A DNA stretch of 64,000 bases from Nemertoderma westbladi (lineage: Eukaryota; Xenacoelomorpha; Nemertodermatida; Nemertodermatidae), in the NCBI GenBank assembly GCA_032718475.1, contig JAUCBJ010001489.1, positions 47,370 to 111,369 on the forward strand. The letters run 5' to 3'. The notes beneath the pieces were generated by a model. It ran no database searches. It worked only from the letters and a program-made list of their open reading frames with translations, and was not told where the DNA came from. This document shows, one piece after another, positions 8,319 to 17,039 of the stretch. Both the position numbers and the translations under genes were made by a program. Positions within the stretch are counted from its first letter, which is position 1; each line of letters starts with the position of its first letter.

Positions 8319-8971
8319 GGCCTTTAGGACAGGGGGCATTGTTTTGTAGGGGCCATATCCTTTTTAATGGCCTTTTAAGTACATGGTCTAAAGTAGGCCA
8401 TTTTGCTGCTATTAAAATTCAATAAACATGTCCACTTTCAGTGAGAAATAGTAAATAAATTCAGAAAATAAAAAAAGTTAATGAAAATATAAATCGTAAG
8501 ATCGATATTATGAAATGTAAGCAAATAAGACAATACCGATGGATCGTAATATTGTTATTTTCGCAGACTACATATTAAATTTAGAAATGAAGCGACATAT
8601 TAAACACCTTTAACTAAGAATTATATTTTGTCATGAAATCGGCTATTTCTCCGCCGATTTTTGCTGGAATGATTTGAAATTTGTTCAGAAATGTTGACAC
8701 TTGTTCAGAATACCATTTGCACAAAAAGGCACTTTTGGCCACAGCAGAGTGCCATTTTGTGGCCTATTTTTTTAATTATTTGGTTTGGCCATTTTTAAAC
8801 ACACCAGATGATAATTAGTACCACAAAAAATAACTTTCAAATATAGTTTAAGATTTCAAAATGTTTCAGATTTAGTCATTAAAAACGTATGTTAATTCTA
8901 GGAAAAGTTAAGGGATTTGAATATTGAGTATTTCTGTGAATACAGACTCAGACACACACGGGCACGATGTT
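8319..8971. other. AT-rich spacer
   Basis: No gene supported. ATGGCC/GGCCAT motifs recur as in the neighbouring tandem unit, but without alignable length. Confidence 0.35.
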
Positions 8972-10694
8972 ACTCCCCCCCCCCATGTTACTTCCCAGTC
9001 CCACCGTTGTTAACAACAGTTATTGTATCATATAATAAAAAATATAGGTCTACATCCACTGAAGTGCCCATCGTGAAGTGAAATCCCAAGTGAAGTGCGA
9101 TATCAAGATTTCCTTAGAATATGCCCTGAATTAGAAATACAGAGATATGAAATGGCCCTAAAACCTAAAACAAATATATTAAATGGCCTTCCCAGGAAAA
9201 TACACCCATGTTAGATTGAGTTCATAATCTACAGTTAATTACTTTAAATTTATTAACAGTGGCCCCTTTATAATATCAAAATATAAAATATGGCCCTAAA
9301 TTCATAAATTAATTTTATTGATGTCTATTGGCAGAAATAGACTGGCAGACAGACATGTGTCAAACGGAAAAGACAGGGGGAAGGATAATTGGGATTACAA
9401 TCAGAGATGTGAGGCAAAGGTGGCTTCTACTGCTTGCCTTGCCATTTGCCCATCGCCTTATAAGTTAATAATAAAAGTAAGTAATAATCGGTTCGTAAGT
9501 GGCTTGTAAGCCGCTTGCAAAAGGCATTATATTATTATGGTCGTAAAGTGAAATCCTTTTCCAGTTTCGTTATTTATGATATGTTAAGCTGAAACTTGTG
9601 AAATCAGTACTATAGTACCTGTAAATTTCAAATTATATCAGGCTCAGCATATTATAGTTACCCCCCTCCCCTCATACCTCCCACCGTTGTTTACAGCAGT
9701 TATTGTATTATATAATAATAATATCCACCAAAATCCCAATTGAAGTGCGATATCAAGATTTCCTTAGAATATTCCCTGAATTAGAAATACAGAGATATGA
9801 AATGGCCCTAAAACCTAAAACAAATATATTAAATGGCCTTCCTAGGAAAATACACCCATGTTAGATTGAGTTCATAATCTACAGTTAATTATATTAAATT
9901 TATTAACAGTGGCCCCTTTATAATATCAAAATATAAAATATGGCCCTAAATTCATAAATTAATTTTATTGATGTCTATTGGCAGAAATAGACTGGCAGAC
10001 AGACATGTGTCAAACGGAAAAGGCAGGGGGAAGGATAATTGGGATTACAATCAGAGATGTGAGGCAAAGGTGGCTTCTACTGCTTGCCTTGCCATTTGCC
10101 CATTGCCTTATAAGTTAATAATAAAAGTAAGTAATAATAGTAAAGTGAAATCCTCCTCCAGTTTCGTTATTTATGATACGTTAAGCTGAAACTTGTGAAA
10201 TCAATACTATAATACAACCTGCGCTGCATCATTGGGGAGAAACTGATCCATAGGGCCTATGCAGATTTTTAAGTTTTTTATATGCAGTTTTAAATTTCAC
10301 AAAATTTAAAACCTTCGATATTTCATATTTTATAATCATTTTGACGTGACACCTGGCAATCATTATAGTAATAATTAAGGTGCATAATACTAGCACAGGC
10401 ACATTTTCCATTCAAAAACGTGCATTTATAATCTCTGTACCTGTAAATTTCAGATTATATCAGGCTCAGCATATTATAGTTAACCCCCTCCCCTCATACC
10501 TCCCATACCGTTGTTTACAGCAGTTATTGTATTATATAATAAATAATATCCACCAAAATCCCAATTGAAGTGTGATATCAAGATTTCCTTAGAATATTCC
10601 CTGAATTAGAAATACGGAGATATGGCCCTAAAACCTAAAACAAATATATTAAATGGCCTTCCTAGGAAAATACACCAATGTTAGATTGAGTTCA
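8972..10694 (+). repeat. Tandem array of an unknown ~0.83-kb unit (three copies, last truncated)
   Basis: Unit A (8972-about 9610), unit B (about 9610-10435) and partial unit C (about 10436-10694) are near-identical direct repeats. Anchors are 650 bp apart between A and B and 825 bp apart between B and C. The shorter spacing is explained by a 230-bp deletion in A (the CTGCGCTGCATC-containing part) and a 53-bp insertion at about 9489-9541. Each full unit contains a C-rich patch and a conserved open frame (9318-9509 and 9968-10189) starting LMSIGRNRLADRHVSNGK and rich in charged residues. The frame is not recognised. Unit C is cut at 10694. A further copy lies inverted at 13045-13680, so the family is dispersed and probably mobile. 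Confidence 0.7.
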
Positions 10695-11079
10695 TTTTAC
10701 GGGGTGCTTCAAGAGGGGCATGGCGCTTCTCCGGAGAGACAAATTTTAGATTTTTCGATTCTACTTCGTATAAGACATTTCTTTTCCTTAACCCTATTAA
10801 ACCCGGGGGGGGGGTCAATATGACCACCCCCCGTGGTTTTTTTATTATAATTCTGAAACAAACGCAGTTGGGAATCTGAAATTTTATGACTTTTCCTAAA
10901 AATCTATTGTCTTCATGGTAGTGAAAACCGTTTTCAAAAATATTGGGTATTTTTCGAGTTATAGCACCATTTTTTAACCCTACTTTTGGCACTTTTTTTG
11001 AGACGTTTTTTGAAAATTACATTTCATTAAATATGATTTGTAACATCTCTATTTTTGATTTACACCGTTTTTTGGTGTT

Positions 11080-11860
11080 AGAAATTGGATGGAATTCATA
11101 TAAATTGATTTAGAAACTTCAAACTTGTTTTTTTCGATGGGTGCCAAATTTTGGTGCCAGCACCAAATTTTGAAATAAGTCAATTTTGTAAATTGATTGT
11201 TTGAAACTTGTTTTTTACGCAATTGGGGTTTTTTGGGGTTCTGGATTCGATGAAATATATACGAGTTGCACCAAGCGTATCAAACTTGTATTTTTCGGTG
11301 CTGTGTGCAAATTTTGGTGCTAGCACGAAATTTTGAAAATCCATTCAATATATAAAATTGCTTGTGACAATTTATTTCTTGCGTTTTAGAGGTTTATGGC
11401 TGTTCTGAATTCAATGGAAAATATAATTATCGAACTAGACATCTCAAACTTGTATTTTTCGGATGTGGGTGCAAAATGTGGTGCTGGCACCAAATTTTGA
11501 AAACCATCAAATATATCAATTGATTGTGTCACCTTGTTTCTTGCGTTAAACGGGTTTGTGATGGTTCTGAATTCAATGGAATCAGTAAAAATTTCATAAG
11601 AGTTCTCAAACTTGTATTTTTCGCCGGTGGGTGAAAATTGTTGTGCCAGCACCAAATTTTGGAAAATATGCAAATTGATAAGTAGATAGTATCACCTTGT
11701 TTCTTGCGTTATACGGGTTTATGAGGGTCCTGAATCCGATGGAATCAATAAAAACAGCACTGGACATCGCAAAATTGTACTTTTTGGTGATGGGTACGAA
11801 ATTTGGTGCTAGCACCAAAATTTGCCAAATTACGCCGAAAAATACAAGTAGCAATGATCT
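11080..11860. repeat. 163-bp repeat with palindromic core, five copies, inside the piggyBac-like element
   Basis: Each copy contains a TCAAACTTGTATTTTTCGG-like stretch followed by a palindrome around GGTGCTAGCACC. The palindrome centres fall near 11159, 11321, 11484, 11648 and 11811, a spacing of 162-164 bp. The best copy, TTTGGTGCTAGCACCAAA at 11802-11819, is a perfect 18-bp palindrome. Copies diverge by perhaps 20-30 percent. Confidence 0.75.
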
Positions 11861-12280
11861 GGCATATTAGAAATGTATTCCACTTAGAATCAGCGCCCTC
11901 GAAAACCAGAAAATGTGAATTTATATCATCGTTTAAGTGAATTAACAATTTTGTGTTCTAACTGAAAAGTGCTGGTTACTTGTTTTTTTCATTTTTTTCC
12001 TACGCAGAGAGGACTAAACAGCCATTTATAGTAATCATATCATTTTTAAATATTTTCCAATGTATTTTGCACCCCAAAAAACCTGTATTGAAAAATAATT
12101 AGCTGAAAATGTAACTTTCAAATTTTGTGAAAATTGTGCACTACTTGTAATTTTGGTGCTGCAATATAACCACCCCAGTACATTTTTTCGAAAATTTTTT
12201 TTTTCGGTCGGATCCAGACAAGTGATACCTACGTACAAACAAAAAATCAGATGTTTTCGTAAATATTTGTAGATTTTAGA

Positions 12281-12324
12281 GGGGGGGGGGGGGGTCAATA
12301 TGACCCCCCCCCCCCCCCCCCCCC
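12281..12324. repeat. G14/C21 subterminal hairpin of the piggyBac-like element
   Basis: Fourteen G, then TCAATATGA, then 21 C. GTCA/TGAC extends the pairing so that an 18-bp stem with a three-base loop is possible. A shorter version, ten G followed by TCAATATGACC, sits at 10805-10826 in the opposite terminal region. Confidence 0.75.
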
Positions 12325-12367
12325 GGTATTTGTACAACATTTTATAGCCCAGTACTAATAGGGTTAA

Positions 12368-12754
12368 TACGGAAATTTATTTTATGATGTTGTTATTTAA
12401 TGAATGTGTTGTTCAAATACCCGTTAGAGTAACAACATAACAACATAAATAATTATAACTCCTACTTTTGGTCTACAAATGTAGACCTTGAGCGCTATTG
12501 GGTTTTAATTCTAACTAATTTTAGGGCTAGCAATAATTATAGTTTTAATGTTAAGACCAAAGACACTAGAGTGTACAAAACAAAGAGGTAAAGTCGCTTT
12601 AAGTCCCATTGCCATTTAAAGGAGCAGGTTACAGAAGCGTGCTGGCGGAACCAAAACAATAAACGAAAGTTAACACATTTTACAAGATTATGCAGGTTAC
12701 TTAATTGGGCCTTGGTTCTTTACTTTGTACTCACCCCTAATATTGTCTCTAATT
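12368..12754. other. Spacer right of the piggyBac-like element
   Basis: No gene supported; short direct repeats of AACAACATAA near 12430-12450 only. Confidence 0.4.
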
Positions 12755-12898
12755 GACAAAAAGGTATCTGGAGATGTATTAAGAATTATAAGATCCTTGA
12801 AGAATAACTCTAATAATTTTTGTCGTCAAATGAAACGTAGACCTATGGATGCATCAACGGAAGAGGTGAAGTCACTTATCCTAGATCAATCAAAATGA
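12755..12898 (+). pseudogene. Coding-like fragment, unrecognised
   Basis: A plus-strand frame of 47 codons ending in TGA reads DKKVSGDVLRIIRSLKNN and later MDASTEEVKSLILDQSK. Composition and codon choice look protein-derived (amphipathic helix pattern), unlike the surrounding AT-rich DNA. No start, splice site or known motif decides its identity. It is probably a transposon fragment. Confidence 0.2.
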
Positions 12899-13044
12899 GG
12901 TAGCTGCTTGTATAAGGAATTCTACAATTGTTTAGTCACATTGGAAGAACAATATTACAGGCGTGCATTAATGTGTGCAATGCGTGCATGTGTTAGCCTA
13001 TGTTCGGGGTGTATTCTAATTATGTTCTAACTGTGTTCTCGTGT

Positions 13045-13680
13045 GTTCCCTTATGTTCTATAATTATTTCTATTCGGCGTGCAAAGGCTTGATCCAGACC
13101 CCTCTAACCATCTCACAATCCAGTCAGGCAGCCTTAGATTTGGCAAAAATGGAATCTGCGTCGATAACATCACATAATATGCTGAGTCTCTTATAATCTG
13201 AAATTTCTTAACAGAGATTAAAGCTACATGTTTTTGTATGGAAAATGTGCCTGTGCTAGTATTATGCACCTTAATTATTAATATAATTATTGCCAGGTGT
13301 CACATCAAAACGATTATAAAATACGAAATATGAGAAGGTAAAATTTTTGAGTATTTGGCCCTCTAGCAGTGGACTGGGGAACTGCATATGGATTCTCCCC
13401 AATGATGCAGCGCAGGTTGTATTATAGTATTGATTTCACAAGTTTCAGCTTAAACGTATCATAAATAACGAAACTGGAGGAGGATTTCACTTTACTATTA
13501 TTACTTACTTTTATTATTAACTTATAAGGCAATGGGCAAATGGCAAGGCAAGCAGTAGAAGCCACCTTTGCCTCACATCTCTGTTCGTAATCCCAATTAT
13601 CCTTCCCCCTGTCTTTTCCGTTTGACACATGTCTGTCTGCAAGTCTATTTCTGCCAATAGACATCAATAAAATTAATATA
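13045..13680 (-). repeat. Inverted copy of the unknown ~0.83-kb unit
   Basis: Reads on the minus strand as the same unit as 8972-10694. It includes the conserved frame (13422-13667, starting LMSIGRNRLADRHVSNGK), the CTGCGCTGCATC segment and the GGTGCATAATACTAGCACAG segment. It replaces part of the middle with unrelated bases near 13330-13390. The matching frame is conserved with only a few substitutions among three copies. Confidence 0.65.
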
Positions 13681-13701
13681 TATATATATATATATATATA
13701 A
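13676..13701. repeat. TA microsatellite
   Basis: About 12-13 TA units at the outer end of the inverted 0.83-kb unit. Confidence 0.9.
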
Positions 13702-13810
13702 ATGCCATCAGTCAGTCAGTACCGACCTCCTGGCTCCTGGTACAGTTGTAGTACAGTAGTACCTATCAGAACAGTCAGTAATCTTATTATTATTATTTTT
13801 CCCCCAGGTA

Positions 13811-14520
13811 TCACATGGAGCGACCACCACTACAGTCTAAAGCCACGTGGAGTGGCAGGTAATATGTCCTGTCCGTGTTCGGTTCGTCGACCGGTAACTC
13901 CATGGCCCATCCTTTCTCGACGTACTTCTTAATCGTTCTGTGGATGTACTCATTCTTCTCGGGGCTCCGTTTTAGTGTTTGTTTCAGCTTGCGGAGTCTC
14001 GTGAGTACCATCCCTCTATTATCGGGCAGTGGTATCTTCGGTAGTTTCCATACCATTCCTATAGTATACCGCCCCTCATCGCATGTCATCGATTCCTCCA
14101 CTCTTTGTAAAGCCTGCTTGTCTTCTACCGAGGTCCCGACCCTGGTCTCTTTCAGTCCCTCGAAATCTTGTCTGAGCAGTCTTTTAAGCTGCTCCTCTGC
14201 TCCCTCATCACCCATTTCCTGCATTGTTCCCGCGAACATGCATCCTGATGTCTCCGACATCCTAAATGGTATCTTGCTCTTGATTGGGCCACTCAGCGTC
14301 CACCCGAATGGTGTTAATATCGCCACCGGGTCACACTGCTTGTCTTCGCCGAAGACCGTTTGCATTCTTTCGTGGGCCGTTGGGCAGTCCATTCCTACTA
14401 TGATGGATACCTTCCTAACGTCCACATCTGGGATTGAGAAGTCAATGTCGTCCAGGAATTTATATTGCTCGACCTCGATGTTAATTTTATTCAGTTCATA
14501 AAGGTTTAGAATTATAATTG
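13811..14520 (-). pseudogene. BEL/Pao retrotransposon Pol fragment (protease end to start of reverse transcriptase)
   Basis: A minus-strand frame of about 230 codons. In order it shows IIVGMDCPTAHERM and ILTPFGWTLSGPI, the C-terminal signature of the BEL/Pao aspartic protease region. It then shows LKRLLRQDFEGLKE and SVEDKQALQRVEES, the MVWKLPKIPLPDNRGMVLTR linker, and EYIHRTIKKYVEKGWAMEL, ending YYLPLH just where the reverse transcriptase would start. The catalytic protease triplet and the whole of the reverse transcriptase, RNase H and integrase are absent, and no LTR is recognisable nearby. The frame ends abruptly after LDCSGGRSM. GC content is clearly higher than in the neighbours. Confidence 0.85.
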
Positions 14521-15187
14521 CACAATTTCAATTTACTTTTATTTCCAATATCTTGCTGAATGTTTGATACATCTGATGCAGAAAACAATATTTGTTTTTG
14601 TCAAGGATTTGCAGAAATCGTCTGTCTTAGAGGAAGAAAATAACGTAACTCATTAAAATCGTAACTCTTTCAATCTCTGACTAAATTATACCAAACTTGG
14701 TAAACATGTAATCTTGTCTATCGGCTAAAATAAACACAATTTGCTAAAATTTCCCCTATAATGTTTTTTTTCCTATAGAGCAATCTTATACATTGACAAG
14801 ACTTATAAAATAATTGATGTTGAATAATTATTATTAAGATTAAAATATATTATTATGACCCTCCAACCGGTTGCTTCCCACTCCCAGACAGTCACCGACC
14901 CACCCCTATAGGTTCACGAGGCAAAGCGGTTCCTGTCCGTAGAAACTGCGACTCTGAAGTAAGCGATAGTATCTCCGGATCGCGATAGATATTCCTTTTT
15001 GTGGAGAGTTGATGAGTTTATGATACAGGGGAGGTTGTTGTAAAACACAAAGACAACCTCATCGGTTCTGGTTGACTTAGAATCGACAGTTCTTCAGTAT
15101 TACTCTAATATAAAAGGTTTATACAGTATAAAGGGTTTGCTTTAAGAAAGTGGGGAATACCAGTCACTCTGTCCACTGGAAAACTTA
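14521..15187. other. Spacer between BEL/Pao fragment and left arm
   Basis: AT-rich to 14870, then a moderately GC-rich stretch with a GAGGTTGT/ACAACCTC hairpin near 15030-15060. It could be more retrotransposon debris, but I see no coding or terminal signature. Confidence 0.35.
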
Positions 15188-15245
15188 AATATGGCTACTG
15201 CAAGCTATAATCTAAATAAGTTAATTATAAATTGCATTTGCATAC

Positions 15246-15454
15246 CTGCCCACTGCCTGAAACCAAACTGTTGTGTTGGAGACACACTCGTTATATGCAA
15301 CTTCAGCGGCACAAAGACCCATTGACCCATTTCATCCACCGTCGAAGTCGACGACTTGAACCAGCCACAGATATCCCATCCTCCCCCCGTAGCGAGCGAC
15401 CTCCGCTTGAACATGAGCACGAAGCTCCTCATTGCTAATCTTCTGATCAATACA
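15246..15454 (-). pseudogene. Exon-like module Y, left-arm copy (frameshifted)
   Basis: On the minus strand: an acceptor ending in ATATAG, then a frame starting CIDQKISNEELRAHVQAEVA, then (after a one-base shift in a G run that is 6 long here and 5 in the other copy) GWDICGWFKSSTSTVDEMGQ, ending FGFRQWA before a CAG|GTATGC donor. The module is 209 bp, with the same splice-like borders as the copy at 62880-63088. It is unrecognised. Because the break differs between copies, an ancestral open exon is likely. Confidence 0.5.
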
Positions 15455-15712
15455 CTATATTGGAAGGAAGTTTAATAATTTACTATTACTACTATAAGTA
15501 AGCATCCAACTCATCTTAGCCTTAAAAAAATTATCAGACGACTAATATAAGTGTAAATAATTTGGCTTAGAATTTGCATACCATGTAATAGGGACCTTAC
15601 GCTTACATGTATGCAGTAGCGTGTGGGCGTAGCTATTGGTGCAGGCGTAGGTGTGAAATCTTATGTCGGATATTCTTATTTAATTTCGATAAATGTACGT
15701 TTTCAAAAGTTC

Positions 15713-15725
15713 TATTATGGTAATT
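15713..15725. repeat. Target-site duplication, left copy (13 bp)
   Basis: TATTATGGTAATT, repeated at 16467-16479. The uninterrupted site is visible in the right arm as its reverse complement near 62580. Confidence 0.8.
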
Positions 15726-16466
15726 CTAATAATAATTCTAATACGCTAGCAGATGCACAGCTTCTACTAAATAAAGTGGAGAGGGCTGCTAAGGAGGTTG
15801 GATTGCATATAAATGCTACAAAGACCGAATTCATGACCTTTAATGTTGATGGAAACTTGACAACCATTGATATTAATCAACTAAGGAAGGTCGATGACTT
15901 CCAGTACCTTGGATCATGGATAGAGAGTAGCAAAAAGGACATAGAAGTTAGGAAAACAAAGGCTTGGGTAGCTCTATCAAAAATGGATACCATCTGGAAA
16001 TCAGATCTTTCCAGGCACCTGAAGACTAAGTTCTTTCGAGCCACAGTGGAAAGTGTATTTTTATACGGGGGTGAGACCTGGACAGGATACTGACTAAATC
16101 ACTTGAACAACGAATTATTGATGGTTGCTACACAAGACTACTAAGGGCAGCCCTAAACATCAGCTGGAGACAACACATGACAAACGCCGAACAATACTAC
16201 CTGTATCAACCACCCTCTGTGAACGCAGATTAAGATTCAGTGGGCACTGCTGGCGAAGTAAAGACGAGGTCATACCAGATCTACATCCCTGGCAACAAAC
16301 TCATGGAAAGCGTAGTCGTGGGAGACTGGCCATAACATATATAGATCAACTTGAAAGGGATACTGAACTTGGGAGAAACGAAATTGCGACAACTATGGAG
16401 AATCGGGAAGCCTGGAAGGATCTCATTTCCACTGTCCGAGTTCGCTCGACCTAGTAGTAGTAGTAT
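15726..16466 (+). mobile_element. 5'-truncated RTE-like retrotransposon inserted in the left arm
   Basis: A 741-bp plus-strand insertion between 13-bp target duplications, ending in a (TAG)n tail. It encodes reverse transcriptase C-terminal blocks from ADAQLLLNKVERAAKEVGL through FQYLGSWIESSKKD and FFRATVESVFLYGGETW, then (other frame) LRFSGHCWRSKDEVIPDL. The truncation point is just downstream of where the YADD box would be. The coding frame is broken near 16083-16090 and again near 16210. The protein blocks parallel those at 2723-3622 but are well diverged, so this is a sister family. The insert is absent from the right arm. Confidence 0.85.
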
Positions 16467-16479
16467 TATTATGGTAATT
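16467..16479. repeat. Target-site duplication, right copy (13 bp)
   Basis: Identical to 15713-15725; arm homology resumes immediately after it. Confidence 0.8.
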
Positions 16480-16738
16480 AAAATATTCATCATTAGGCGT
16501 CCTACTAACAGCCTCATTTAATATAAAAACATTAATTGGACATTCTTAAAAAATTTTATCATAAGTGAATTATCATGAAGTAGGCCTACTTTTTACAAAT
16601 ACAAAAAATTATGTGGTAGTCAACTCAACTCGCAAAGTATTACTGAACCTATATTCCATTTGTCTATACATACAGTTGATCTAGGAAACATTACATATCA
16701 ATGCTAAAATACCAATGCTGTTTAAATATATTCATAAA

Positions 16739-16975
16739 CTAATTACTAACGTTCAAGTACTCTCCTTCTATGAACAACAGTGTGAATGAGTTCGAATTGA
16801 AGGGCTCCTGTCGCAGAGGCAACCCCTTCTCGTTGACAGCCTGTGGAATATCAATAGCTGTCGATATTGCCCACCTCCTTTCCTTTGAATTTGTTGTGGA
16901 ATAACAGGGACACGTATGGAACAAACCATATGCGCCCTGACACATCACCCCAGTACAAACTGAGGTTAGCCGAAT
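16739..16975 (-). pseudogene. Exon-like module X, left-arm copy (frameshifted)
   Basis: After an acceptor-like ATTGTAG, the minus strand reads LSLYWGDVSGRIWFVPYVSL, then FKGKEVGNID and a stop. One frame over it continues DIPQAVNEKGLPLRQEPFNS and ends LFIEGEYLNVSN before TAG. The same two-frame pattern occurs in the right arm, where the second half is shortened. The peptide is rich in aromatic residues and not recognised. Confidence 0.45.
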
Positions 16976-17039
16976 CTACAATTAAAAATAGTAACAGCAC
17001 TGTCTGTAGTCTGTAGTCGCACTGTCTTCAGTCCATCTT

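Larger units (their letters stand above)
10792..12363 (+). mobile_element. piggyBac-like non-autonomous element (TTAA target, 1.57 kb)
   Basis: Both ends are CCCTATTA in inverted orientation (10792-10799 and 12356-12363), each directly flanked by TTAA (10788-10791 and 12364-12367). A TTAA target and CCCT-type termini are the signature of piggyBac transposons. Both subterminal regions carry a long G run, then TCAATATGAC, then a C run, which can fold back. There is no transposase frame; the interior is a five-copy 163-bp repeat. It lies between copies of the unknown 0.83-kb unit. A second, partial copy abuts the satellite at 61343-61756. Confidence 0.75.
15188..16995 (-). repeat. Left inverted arm flanking the satellite (interrupted)
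   Basis: Excluding the insertion at 15726-16466 and one copy of its target duplication, about 1.05 kb here aligns along its whole length, in reverse complement, with 62095-63174. Outer match: ATATGGCTACTGCAAGCTAT near 15189. Inner match: TGAGGTTAG-CGAATCTACA and AGTAAC near 16980-16995. The two arms differ by substitutions and small indels. Each carries the same two exon-like modules in the same order. No target-site duplication is evident outside the arms. Confidence 0.8.

Noticed and set aside
10229-10568. Small frames starting MHNTSTGTFSIQK
   Set aside because: They recur in the repeated 0.83-kb unit but diverge and shift after about 13 residues, so they are not treated as genes.
11386-12340. 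Several minus-strand open frames
   Set aside because: They arise from the 163-bp repeats and the G/C hairpin of the piggyBac-like element; the peptides simply follow the repeat period.
13875-14501. Plus-strand open frame of 208 codons
   Set aside because: It is the complement of the BEL/Pao Pol frame, which has clear family motifs on the minus strand.
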